A stretch of 64,000 nucleotides of DNA from Cerrena zonata (Eukaryota; Basidiomycota; Agaricomycetes; Polyporales; Cerrenaceae): assembly GCA_038087015.1 (NCBI GenBank), contig JASBNA010000003.1, positions 558,001 to 622,000 on the forward strand. The letters are read 5' to 3'. Made by a program: the position numbers and the translations under genes. Below, one piece after another: positions 11,765 through 23,372 of the stretch. How positions within the stretch are numbered: position 1 is the stretch's first letter; the number at the start of each line of letters is the position of its first letter. The notes under the pieces are model-generated. The model did not search any database, was not told the DNA's origin, and was given only the letters and a program-made list of their open reading frames with translations.

Positions 11765-14700
11765 ATGGATATCTTACATTTAGCTCATACTAGGAGCTGT
11801 GACGACTCCTCGTTGTCATCAGCACCATCTCGCGAGTCACTAGAGGATGAAAACCCCGTATTTCCATCCATGAGAATACCTTCTGGTATTCCGTCAACAC
11901 CTAAACGCACACGAATGGATGATGCTTCATCAGTTTCAGTCATGCAAATGTCCCTAACACAAGCTGGCCCCTGCTCACCTCAATCATCACCAGTTATTGC
12001 TTCATCTCCTATTGTTGGAACAAAAGAAGAGAAGAAAGCGATCAGACGGAAGAAAGGCCTTAAGGCTCGAAAGCTCACTCAGGCTGAGAGTAAAGCAAAA
12101 CGAGACCAAGTGAACCAAGAAGCCAAAAAGAAGAGAGATTGTGAACGCGAGGATGCCCTACTGCATTCACAATTTATCATTGCCACTAAAGAAGCCGCAC
12201 AAAAGGCACGTTCAAGAAGTGAACCCGCTGAAGTCTTCGAAAAGATTCTGGTAGAGCTAAAGGACCATGGCCTTGGTTGGGGTGATCTTGTACTGTATGT
12301 GTCAGGGACACGGGTTGATCAGAAGAAGGAACGTTACTTGGGCTTCTTTGCAAGAGGAGATTTAGTTCGCTGTGTACTAGACCTCTGGGTATCATCACAC
12401 AACAGCCCAACAGGACGTCAGCTGGTTCACGACTGGGCACTATCATACATTGGAAAGTGTGTCAGTCAGGAAGGCGAGACTGTGAAGAAGAACGGACTCC
12501 TCCAATCACAGAAACATCCTATCACTCAGGAGTTCGCACAAGATTTTGATCTCCGAAGCATCTATACTTCAATCAAGTCACTCTGTCCAACGGTGTCCGC
12601 GATCCTATCTGCTTTCAGCACTACCACTCGTCAAATGAAAATGCTTATACCAGTCTCTGTAATGCGCAATAACAATGTATGTTCAATATTACATATTGAG
12701 GCTGTATGGGTGTACTCACATGTTGTCGATGACAGAGAATCGGCTCAGCTCTTCTGATTCTTCTTGGTGATCGGAGCCAACGGAACAGCTATGTCAAACA
12801 CGTCATGGGCCTTTACCTGTATGCTGTTGGTGCGAGCCGTCAGTTAACATCGGTTTTGAATAGCCTCGGGATTTGTAGCAGCTATTCAACATTGGTTGGT
12901 AGTGAACAACAGGCTCCAAAAGACTCAGATAATACCGGTCATTCTTCAGAGAGTGAGGATGATCCGGACTGGATCCCTGATACCAGTGATAGTGATGGGG
13001 AGTCAAGTAAGTGGGAGTCGAGCAGCGGAAACTCGGAGTCAGAGTCGGAAAGCCCAAGTGATAGTGAGGTGGAGCGCAACTCGAGAGTGGAAGGAGTTCA
13101 AGTGGGCAGCATTAATAAAGTAAGAATATTTCAGTCGTTCAAAGTAACAAGTATTAATGTGAGCCTTGAAGGAAGGAAGTGGTCGAGGGACAGGATTATT
13201 GAAACGACTCTCACTTGCTTGTCGTGAGAGTGTGCGCTCGCTTGCACAAACATCGCTTATTGGGTCAGTATACGACAATGCGAATCTTACCTACAAGGTT
13301 GCAGAACAAATCCTCGGTCGCAAGGATTCTATGGAGAGTGGAACATGTGCCTCAATCTTTCCTCTCTTTGAGGCAACCGAAGACGAGATGAAGACCTCCG
13401 ACTTGCTTGCATCACTTGACAAGGCTCCTCTGCTGTCTGTAAAGGACATCTTGCTTTCAAACGAGGAGAATGTATTTCTAGAAAAATGTCTTGAACATGC
13501 TGCTCTCCATGCTATCGTAACATACGGTGGAGAAGGATTTGCTCGTTTTCGTGACAGTGTTCATGGTTTAATGCCGCACTCTGAGGACAAGATTACCCTA
13601 CACAAGACAGACATCCGACCTCTACCTGCAATGACTGTCGATGAATCATCAATAACTGGCAATGCTGAAGTTCATGACGAGATCTTCACTGAAGTCGGGT
13701 ATGATGTGACATCAGCTATTTTCGCTCGTGTTGTTCGGATTATTTTTGGAGATCAACTCTCAGTCTCCCGTATGCGGACTGTCTCTGCTAATCGTGTTGG
13801 ACATGATGATCCACAGCGGTCGTTTCTAAATCTTGCGCTAGGTCCTGGACTCTTCCATTACCAAATACACGTAGCTGGTGGGCTTCTTGAGACTCACTGG
13901 GGAAACCCACGTCTAGGTGCTCGAGACCCGGGCTCTCTCTCATTCCATAACACTCTACTCGATCGAAAACCTATCGTTCTCAGCTCTGCACCACCTTACC
14001 GCATCTCTCGTGATTTGATATTTGTCTCATTATATGGCCGCCTTATTCATTGTCTCGAACTTGTTGCTGGATGCTCATCACTTGATGACTACGCACGAAC
14101 AACCAATCTCGATACCTTGCGCACCCATTGTAAACAAATAATTGACAAGTTTGCAAACCCCAAGATCTGTGCCGACTTGCGACTGGCTAGGGCACGTCAA
14201 CATCGAACCGAAGATTCGGTGGCAAGTGACGTTATAGGCTCTGTCCCCAGTACAGACCATCGAGTGGGAGACATGGTATTCGAAAATGCCATTCTCTTCT
14301 TGCGTGATGCACTCCTCCTACGCGAGTTCACCGATGCCATCAAGAGCGGTGACTCAGGTCGTGTCCGTATCATGCTCAAGGTATTGGCACTTGGCTACCG
14401 TGGGATGGGTCGCACGAAGTATGCATATGAGACGTTGAACCTCTTGCATAATCTCACTTATATATGGCCAACACCACTACGGTAAAACCTACCCTCCTGT
14501 TTCTACCATTTCTATGCTGACTCTACCACACAGAAATATTATGATGAAAAACTGGCTTCTCAACCCAACTGGTCGGCATAATGCTTGGGTCCCAGTAGAT
14601 CTGGTTCAAGAACATTTTATTTTTTGGACTAAGGTGAGCTGACTTCAACATATTCTCGTCATAAGACACAATATTCTAATAAGGTACAGGTCATCTACAG

Positions 14701-15253
14701 CGCGCAAGGCAGCAATGCGTCATGGGAGTGGTTGGCCAATATCACTCCCTGTATCAATACCCTTCGACAGCTCGCAACACAGCTAAACAGCACGCTGGGA
14801 TCGAAACAAGGAACCAAGCACCACACACCAGGGCTCGAAAATGATGTTCGTGAGATTGTCAAGTCACTCCGAACACATCGTGTGTACCAAAGGGAGCTAG
14901 GACGGACTATCGAGAGCGACTCTGCAGTCATCCCGAACATCCTTGTATCTGGTCTCAACCAACTCGCAATCCCTTTGCGAGCATACAATACCACTTTCGA
15001 ACGCTTTCGAGCACGGTTGAGAGTCCGGCCATTGATAGGCAACCCACCTCTGGCCAACCCTACTAGTAACTCCGATCAGGACTTTGTAAACAATGCTAGG
15101 GCCAATGGTCAGGGCATTTCTCATATGTCAGAGGATGGAAAGGTCTATGCCAAGGAGAGCAATGAGGTCGGGGAATTGGAGAGGGCCAGTGACTCTGAGT
15201 CAGAGATTGATGATGATGTACTAGACACGGATTTCCGAACCCTTTGGCAATGA
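11765..15253 (+). CDS. DUF6589-containing protein, partner of the RecQ gene
   Basis: Large protein of about 1,080 residues, recognised as DUF6589, a family common and often multicopy in Agaricomycetes and of unknown function. The N-terminus (residues 1-160) is Ser-rich, then strongly basic and helical (KEEKKAIRRKKGLKARK). An acidic Ser/Glu/Asp stretch lies at about 390-450. The conserved core has YDNANLTYKVAEQ, GRKDSMESGTCASIFPLF, IIFGDQLSVSRMRT and ALGPGLFHYQIHVAGG. The end of the core has NPTGRHNAWVPVDLVQEH. A second acidic tract ends the protein. Four short introns join in frame (first about 12677-12737), so it looks intact. Conserved carboxylates such as Asp in FGDQLS could mark a nuclease/transposase-like core, but that is inference only. 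Confidence 0.82.
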
Positions 15254-15307
15254 TGCATGTAACCTCCTACTGACGTAAAGGAAATGATACCATGTTCAAA
15301 TTTCACA

Positions 15308-15762
15308 ATGTCTCAAAGGCATCAACTTCTGGATATTCAAGCAGACGAAGCAGTAACTTTGACCTATGATCATCCCTCTACTACGTCGATTGAAGTCGCG
15401 ATGTCTACAAGCTACAGTATCAGACTTGATGTTCTTACTGCTGAATACTCAGCACAGAATAAGGTGAATGGTTGAATCTTTCGGTGACGTTGTACATTGA
15501 TGACCTGAGCTCTCTTCAGACATTGAGGGACAGAGAAACCGAGATCAAATGACTTCGGGCAGCTCTCAAGGCACTCGTCGATAATACTTTCGATGAGAGT
15601 ACTCTTGACAAAGACGTCAATGGTATAAACGACGGGGAATCCTGTAGAGCGTTTAAACCTGCTCCTTCGAAAAGCAGGAAGTTTGGCCCGAGTCCGAGTG
15701 CTCTACATCACAGACTGGCACGCGGTCGGCGGATAAAGGGAGACCAATGGGTAGTGTTTTAG
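15308..15762 (+). pseudogene. Broken relative of the next gene's coiled segment
   Basis: An ATG opens a 52-codon segment ending at a GTGAAT donor-like site. After a plausible 56-nt intron the frame reads TLRDRETEIK, then an in-frame TGA (15550-15552), then LRAALKALVDN and stays open to TAG at 15760-15762. The part around the stop matches PEIRELRAALKVLFEHN in the neighbouring gene at about 16,040-16,090, so this is probably a decayed tandem copy. No similarity is seen outside that segment. Alternatively the stop could lie in an unrecognised intron. Confidence 0.45.
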
Positions 15763-15766
15763 CTGC

Positions 15767-17127
15767 ATGTCTTTTACAATGACGTACAGAAAACGGCGAC
15801 GCTTGAACTCGGCTAAGCTCAATTCGCATCCGTCATGTAAGAATTTAGCGATACTGGCTGTTGTATTTATATCGTCTTTCGGTGGTCGTCACACTATTCC
15901 ATCCACGAGTTGGACGTTTGTCTACAGAAATAAGATTATTATACCTAGAGCTATGACTCGAAACGTGAGTTTGTCGATACCTCAATTTCAGATACCGGCT
16001 CCATGCTAAGAACACATTGCAGTATATCACGAAGAGTAGTCCAGAGATACGAGAGTTGCGGGCCGCCCTCAAAGTCCTTTTCGAGCACAATCCAGGATCG
16101 GAGGCTTATTATAATGATACTTTAGAATCGGATGAGCATGAGGATACCTCATCTAGTTGTTATAGCCCAAACTTGACCAAATCAAGTGGTTCAAGATCCT
16201 CGCTCGAAATCAGGCAACCTCTCTGGGATGAAGTCGATCACATTTATCGCTGTTTGGATTGTGCCTTCGAAGTCTACTATGCGTACTGTCAAAATTGTCA
16301 TGCCTTCTATGATATGAGCGATCCAGCTTCTGAAGACGTAGGTGTCATGTTGTTGAGTTTTAGCATGACACTCACCTAGTTCTGCATAGGACGATAATAC
16401 CTTCAGGGTTATTGCTACAGATGATACATCTATGCGAAGTTCACGTCAAATGACACCTCGTGGAACAACACCATTACTGCAGGTCGACCCAGATGTCGAG
16501 TTTTCAGAGTTGCTTGCGCGCGGCGCAACGGCGGAGATGTGCAAGCGATTCTCATTGGAGTTTATACCCGCAGCTGGTATCATTGCTTGGCTAGATGAGG
16601 ACTTCATCGAGGAGTTTGCAGGTTCCGAAATGAAGAATTGTCAACGCTGGATGTTGTATCTTGGTCGATGTGTGCGCTTACATTGGAACGACGACGACGG
16701 CTCCATATTCATGACGGAGTTCTTGGAGGAGGCGATACTATATCCACCCGAACCAGATGAGACGTCAGCAAACCCACTTTTCGAAACATACTTCAGCGAA
16801 TATGAAGACGTCTGGATCACACGACCTAGATCTTTGACTTGCCTGGAGGAGTCAACCTTGGATGACGAACCGTTTCAGCCATCGGAGTATGAGGTCGAAA
16901 ATCTGATCCAGGATACAGAAGTAGTAGCGTTGTGTCGAGATGAATATGAGGATATGTCTGAAGTCGGTTCTGATAACGTAGATGAGCTGGAGGAAGAGAC
17001 TATTGACCCTCCCGACGTAGTCATATCCACAGAGAGTCTGGACAGAACTTACGAACCTACATCCTATTCTTCAGATGATACACAAGACAGTGACATCGAC
17101 GCATCTATCGACGACGACCTCGACTAG
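15767..17127 (+). CDS. Unrecognised protein with a double-CxxC motif and acidic tail
   Basis: I do not recognise this gene by name. The best supported part runs from about 16,018 to 17,127. It starts with a short coiled segment (PEIRELRAALKVLFEHN), then a Ser/Glu-rich linker. A possible zinc-binding motif follows, YRCLDCAFEVYYAYCQNC, with Cys pairs CxxC-x8-CxxC. A 59-nt intron near 16,340-16,390 joins this to DDNTFRVIATDDTS. A globular segment with FSELLARGATAEMCKRF and WMLYLGRCVRLHWNDDDG comes next. The last 130 residues are very acidic and end in DSDIDASIDDDLD. The first exon (15767-15971) is weak and the true start is uncertain. It sits beside a broken related copy and the DUF6589 gene, and converges with GPI1. 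Confidence 0.6.
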
Positions 17128-17228
17128 TATCCTTTAGACACACACAAACATAATACTTCGGACAGGGTTAGACTACAAATTCAAAAATTGCGATCCCTAA
17201 GAAAGAACTCCCCGTTCATTCCTCCTTA

Positions 17229-19558
17229 TCATCGCGATTCTGCACAGAACGCAAGCGTATGTAGGATCTTGGAATAGTAGACATTCTGCCGCCGCCTAGA
17301 AGAACGCGCAGGAGTCGTAAAGGGTGATAGTGAGAGGCCAATCGAGAGCCTAAGTAAACTGTCGGCAGAGGTTAGTGAAAGAACGCGAAGCCTATGGATC
17401 AACCTACCATAATGGTCAAAAATGCTAGAAAATGGCACAGATTTGATCTTCCAAGGGCATTATCAGACCCCGGCCGTTTATATTTCTTGTGCAGGCTTAC
17501 CTCGATCATGGGACTGAAATCGTCGCCGTTGATTCTAAAAGTGAAGCCACCTACAATATCTGTTAGAATGTCGATCAGTTTCTATAGCAGCACACTCACC
17601 TGGCATACGAAGCGGATTCTTGACACGCAGCAGTAAGGCAAATAACGGGAAGTGATTCATGAGTACCAAGATGGTATCGAAACCAGCATGCATCAAAACA
17701 ATTATCAGGCGGGCCTGTGTCTTCACGTGAGTTATGTGATATCAGAAGTGGCAGCAGATAAAACTCACCAATGCGAACAACGTGTAGTATGTAATGATAG
17801 TGGGCGAGAGGAATGCAACGAGAGTGAAGAGAATCGTTCCTAATACAAGTTGATCAACGTCGTAATCCCAAGAGTCCTTTCGTTTACGCAGGACGTTGTA
17901 TCGTTTTCCTACACAATCTCAGTGAACACGAACCCCTTGACGTGTGACAGTTTGATATTCACGCACCTCGAAAAAGATTCCAGAGAGATCCGGAGATAGA
18001 GAGTTGTTGACTAAATGCCGTGGCTGATAGTACATAACATGCGTGGAAGTGTATTGTCATAACCCCTAGTAGATCACTCAAGGAAGAAACAGACATGGTC
18101 AAGCCTAAAGACCCCAATATCCCAATGGTGTAGATAATCGTAGAGAGATGAGGAAAAACAGCCTGCTGAAGGACCTCTGGTCCGAATTAGTACACGACGT
18201 GCAAGATATGTTAGAAGATCTTACCGCCCCACACCGCCACGATGCCTAACAATGTATGACAATAGAACTGACTTAGTTCGGTATTCAGCTTCAAACCAGC
18301 CGGCCAGCTGTTTAACCAGACCAACGCAAGTAAAGGAAATTCGACGAGCCAGTACTGTATAATTTTACGACAGCTGAACTTTTCTAGCGAAAGCATTTGA
18401 CGTACCTCGAGTTTCCCGTGTAGCGTATTTGCAAGGAAATTAGAATTCTCGCAGAGGAAGGATCCCACGGCGGATCCAATGATGATGTCATTGAAGATGA
18501 GCCATATATCGTTCCAAAAGCTGTCATAGACCTTAGATTGAGTGTATATCTTAGAAAGACGACTCGACTTACTTCACATAATACGAAATAGACCGGCTAC
18601 TAGGGGAGCTGATTGCGTGATACATACGGGGGAACTGGGTTGGCATTGAGAGTATTTGTTCTAACCGAACATTTAGTTGCTGAGCTAGAGAAGACGTCAA
18701 GTTCAATACTCCGTATACAGAGAAACTATCACAATGCAGACCCACCAGTAGCGAGAATAGTAATCATAATTTGATTTATAATACGGACAGACTCAAATAG
18801 GGTACCGCTGCCCCATATCCGCGGAAGTGATATTGCTTGTATACGACTAGACAGCTTTGTAGTTGAGCCATTAAGATAGGCCGTTGAATGTTGGACAAAC
18901 GATGACATGCTTCCGTATGGGCTAGTTTGTTGGTGAAGAGCATGATGCAACGATGCACTATGATTCATATAACCAAGGGTATCCACATCTAGTGGTGAAG
19001 AGGATGCGCTAGGTCGAGTGAAGTCCAGGCTGAGAACTGAAGAAAACGATGCATCCTTCTGGTTTCCACCGTTTGCAGGGGTGAAGTTGTAGATACGGAA
19101 GTCCAAAGCATAGATCTCCATTGAACGAAGATTCGGTCTTTGGTAGTATATGACTTGTAGTTTTCTACAGTCTGCATTAAGCCATAATGAGATTAGAATG
19201 CATAAGATATATGGCATATATATCAGACCTAATTGACTATCTTGCGACTTGAGCGTGAAGTTTTGTGTCTCTTTATCCTTGGAGAAGTATCCCAATACTG
19301 AAGAGGATGTCACACAGGACTTGGACTGTGTCGAGTCCTTATGACCTGCAGAGTCCACAAGCAGAGATTCCGCTTCATTTTCCTATATTATCGATGATGT
19401 GGTAATTTGAGCTGTTCCCCAATCCGTTGAATGAATCTTACCGATTCAGCATGTAAGACACTAGCAACACAAATGATGGGCAAACGCCATCCGACGCAAT
19501 AGCCTTCTATTTCATTTTTGAGATCCTTGGGCCATAGAACGACAAGTGAGTCATTCAT
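17229..19558 (-). CDS. GPI1: GPI-GlcNAc transferase subunit Gpi1/PIG-Q
   Basis: Subunit of the ER complex that transfers GlcNAc to phosphatidylinositol, the first step of GPI-anchor synthesis. The N-terminus MNDSLVVLWPKDLKNEIEG is typical of Gpi1. The central membrane part has LNSWPAGLKLNTELSQFYCH. The conserved region after the helices reads LWNLFRGKRYNVLRKRKDSW and then DYDVDQLVLGTILFTLVAFL. GGFTFRINGDDF and IKSVPFSSIFDHYG end the conserved part. Several membrane helices are visible, and at least nine short introns are needed. An in-frame Met 55 codons upstream (19723) exists, but the preceding residues look non-conserved. The stop is set by choosing the acceptor CCTTGGAAG near 17,455, which keeps the last exon open. 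Confidence 0.88.
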
Positions 19559-19755
19559 CGACGCCTTTCCGCATCTGGAGGTACACTGTGGTAGTGGCGA
19601 AGGTGTCACTGCTGTATTTGAAGTTGAAGCTATGGCATGATCGGAGCAGGTGTCTACCCTATTTTGGCAAGTCTCTACGTTTATACCCGTGGCCCTACTA
19701 CTACGTCCTCCGAGTTTCAGCATTTATAATTGCTCAATTAATGCGATACTAAACA

Positions 19756-20960
19756 TCAGAAGTATGTTGGTAATATGTCGTGAGCCGAAGTTGGGGCATG
19801 CTCGGCATATTTTTTGAGAAACTCCTCAAAAGAGAGGTGACCGGAGCCAGGGTTGGTATTGACAATGTTGTCGCGCTTTAGTTGTTCCACCTGATAGAAG
19901 ACGTCAGATACCAATAAAACAAACAGATAATTGAGAGAATTTAATGACCTGATCTCGTGTCAAAGTGAAGAGATTCGGCGGGAGCTTCTCCAAGAAGAAC
20001 GCTTGCATTTTGCCAACCCCAAACGGCACGGATATAATTGGCCGCCATCGGTTACTATACTTCAAGACAATTTCCATCACTTGACGATATGTTATCACTG
20101 AGAGGGTACATTTGAGTGTAAACGATGAGCTTCATGATGACACTGATATGCTTACCATCCGATCCTCCAGCTTCGATAATTTTCCCATCGACCAACTGTC
20201 TTATTTCTTTATCATCTCGCGAGATAATTTCAACGGCCTCACTAATGTCGTCCACGTAGACTGGTTGGAAGAGAGAGTTCCCTCCACCAAATACGGGCAT
20301 GAATGGCAAGAATTTGCTCAATCGAGCAAAACGCTGCATGTTGGTTAGTCTCGTCATACCCCATGACATGGTAGTAAGTAAAAATGCACTCACGTTGAAG
20401 AAATCATCTTCAGGTCCGAATACGATGCTAGGTCTGATTACAGTGGCATTCGGACAGGCTTCCAACACAGCCTGCTCACCAAGCCCTTTCGTTCTCTCAT
20501 ATGCCAGTTCGCTCTCTGGGTTTGCGCCAATAGCACTGATGTGAACCAACTTCGCTCCAGCATTGTGAGCTGCACGAGCGACATTTTGTGCGCCACGCCA
20601 TTGAATCCTCTCGAACGCTTCCGGGGTTCCGTGAAGAATGCCAACGAGAGAAACGACAACTGAAGCATCTCGGAATGCTGGTGCAAGCGTTTCTGGTTTA
20701 GTGATATCTACGGGAACGGGCTGAACAAGACGCGTTTTCTGGTCTTGTGAGAGTGTTTGACTAAGAGTTTTGTAGACTCGATCTGGGTGGCGGGCAGAAA
20801 GCTGGACAACTCGAGCCTTTTCTGCCAATGGTTTAGCCGAGCAGATAGCTCGAGCGATGTGTGACCCTAAATAAGCTCTTGTATCAGATATCATGCGAGA
20901 TCATCTTCAACTGAACGCGCCTAGAAAACCCGCCCCACAAACTACAACTTTCTGTGACAT
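19756..20960 (-). CDS. NDUFA9-like 40-kDa subunit of mitochondrial complex I
   Basis: NAD(P)H-binding, SDR-fold accessory subunit of NADH:ubiquinone oxidoreductase. The Rossmann motif is split by the first intron: KVVVCGAGFLG in exon 1, then SHIARAI. Further signatures are VVSLVGILHGTPEAFERIQW, KLVHISAIGANPESE, YERTKGLGEQAVLE and VIRPSIVFGPEDDFFN. QPVYVDDISEAVE follows. The C-terminal exons read LPPNLFTLTRDQ and VEQLKRDNIVNTN, the family ending that packs on the complex. The first intron appears to use a GC donor (CTAG|gcgcgt), which keeps the glycine motif complete. A canonical GT choice two codons upstream would delete FLG. No clear mitochondrial presequence is seen before MSQKVVVCG, which is unusual. 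Confidence 0.85.
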
Positions 20961-21373
20961 TTGATGGTGGTGAAATGATAGTTGGAACCAAGCTGCTGCT
21001 TTGGGGGAGCCCCTACAGAAAGAGTATGAAACCAACGCGGCATGAGGATACGTAGTAGCTACTACGATTCCAAGCCAGATGGAAAGTTGAAACAAGGCTA
21101 TGACGTCATGAGAGAACCTTCTTAGAGCGCTGCTGCAAGCTAACCGATGTCATATAAATTTGATCGACTATAGTACAACCACTATACATAGTATACAAAG
21201 ACTACATTCAACTCCAAACAATGATGGTACAGTTTTCATCAGCTTCTGCGAAAATATCGTACAAACCTCCGTCATAAGTTTCTACCATCCAGAGTCCAGA
21301 AAGCCCTCCAAAATTTGATAATCGCTCGCATTTTTCCTAGCTTGAAGTTCAAGTTTGGAACTTCAGAGTTCGT

Positions 21374-23372
21374 CTAACACTGCTTAGAGTACGTTCCACT
21401 GGATTGATTAGCAGAGCCTTCGTCGAGCCGTCCATGTTGTGTTTCGGTGGACTTGTGAGGCTGGCTCAGTTCCGTCAGAGCATGCAAAGGATTATCGACC
21501 TTCGCAAGTCCTTCAACGAGTTCGACCTGTATCATGACTGTCAGAATCCGCGGTATATAAATGAAAAAAGGAACATACGATGTCCCCAACAAGGCGATCA
21601 ATGAGGACTGCAGTGACGTTTTCCCTTACGACCACACGGAGAATCTCAACCTTTTCGAGGTCGGGAGCAAGTTCGTACGAAGGAACGATCCAACCCTTAG
21701 CACGAAGCAAGGTCTGGACCCATTTCTGTTGAACATGAGGATGTTGCTGTTGATATTTGTCTGAGAAGCGGAAGGAAACGACAGGAAGTCCTGGGACATA
21801 GCTCTGTAATAGAATTATCAACGAGTGTCACACAGACAATATTGGAGTGAAACTCACCTCGACGTCCTCTTCGTCAATTGCATGTTTTGCGGTTGAGACG
21901 ACGCCGTCGGCGGTGCGATGGATGTCACTCAAGACCTCGAAGTAACCACTCATCTCCAAAGCACGGCTAAGCAAACGAGAATTCTTCAAGTCATCCAACG
22001 CGACTGCACGGTATCCTTCGAAACCGAGATGAAGGAAGTTGAAGTATTGCGCGATAATCGGGTGCGCAGGACGAGAGAAATTGAGGGAGAAAGAATATTC
22101 AACTGAACCAAGGTAATGCAACTCGAAAATGAGGTCCTTGGGAAGGAATTCCTTGGAACGCCATATGACCCAACCGACACCAACATAAGAAAGACCGAAT
22201 TTGTGTCCGGAAGTGTTAATGGAGACCACTCGAGGAATCTTAAAGTCCCAAACATGCTTCGGAGTAGCGAAAGGAGCAATGAAACCGCCAGAGGCTGCAT
22301 CGACATGGATGGGGACCGAGATCCCCGTGCGTTGTTCGTATTCGTCGAGGAGAGTAGCCATCTCTTGGACGGGCTCGTAATGTCCTGTGTAGGTACCTAT
22401 GCACGAGAACATGGTTTAGTCAAAAGGAGCGTCTCGGTTAAGCGACAAATGCTTACTTCCTAAGATTACGAAAACACCGATTGTATTTTCATCTACAAAG
22501 TCCATGGCTTTCTTGGGGTCGAGCCTGTATTTACTCTCAATGGAGATAGGTACTAGCCTGCACTCTACATCGAAGTATCGAGCGAACTTTTCGAGGGCGA
22601 CTTGTGCATTTGCACCCATGACGATGTTTGGGCCTGGCTCGTGGATAGACTTCCCTGCGGCTTTGCGCTTCTCTTGCCAGATGCGTTTCATGGCAAGACC
22701 TCCAAGTTGAATGGCCTCAGATGATCCTGTAGTAGCTGTACCAATCGCTCCATGACCGGAGGGAGCATGCCATAGGTCTGAAAGGATGGAAATGCAGCGG
22801 GTGTGGATATCCTCTAATGTATGCGTGTCAAACCCTGCATAGTCAACTTTGAGAGGCAGACTCACGCGTAATAGGATATTCATCTTGATCGATGAGGTTT
22901 TTAGAGATATTTTCGATCACGAGTTTGTGGGCTGCGTCGGGCATCCATGTGTGGACAAAAGATGCGAGGTTGAGTGCAGGATTTCCATCGAGGGTAAGTT
23001 CGTCATGAATCAATTGGTAGATATGTTTTTCATCGGCTCCCTAATTATAATATGTTAAGCTCAGAGAAGTTCCGGAAGTATTAGTAATGACGTAACGCAC
23101 CGTAGAGGGAAGCTTAAACTTGGGAATCGGGATCGTTCCGTAACGAGCTCCATACGGGTGAATGGTATGGTGTTGAGTAGAGCTATGGGCCCTCGATTTG
23201 TGATCCTATTGTGGTTCGTTCAGCTAATGATTCAGTGGGGAAATGGGGAGATATACCTGAGATTGTTGGATCAAATGAGAAGGATTGACGTGCTAAGGAA
23301 ATTAAATTCGACATTATTGTGGCTCTCTTGTTGTCGTGAAGAATGAGAGAGTTATACCTTTGAGAGGGCCAT
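21374..23372 (-). CDS. Glutamate decarboxylase
   Basis: PLP enzyme converting glutamate to GABA and CO2, first step of the GABA shunt and important in acid and oxidative stress. Exon 1 is MALSK, exon 2 [60 protein letters not shown] and [15 protein letters not shown] are classic group II decarboxylase signatures. The PLP lysine is in [19 protein letters not shown]. The C-terminal exon (21374 to about 21560) is polar. No obvious calmodulin-binding Trp/Lys helix like the plant enzyme is visible. The length of about 530 residues is normal. About five introns were placed. It runs in tandem with the NDUFA9-like gene on the minus strand. Confidence 0.92.
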
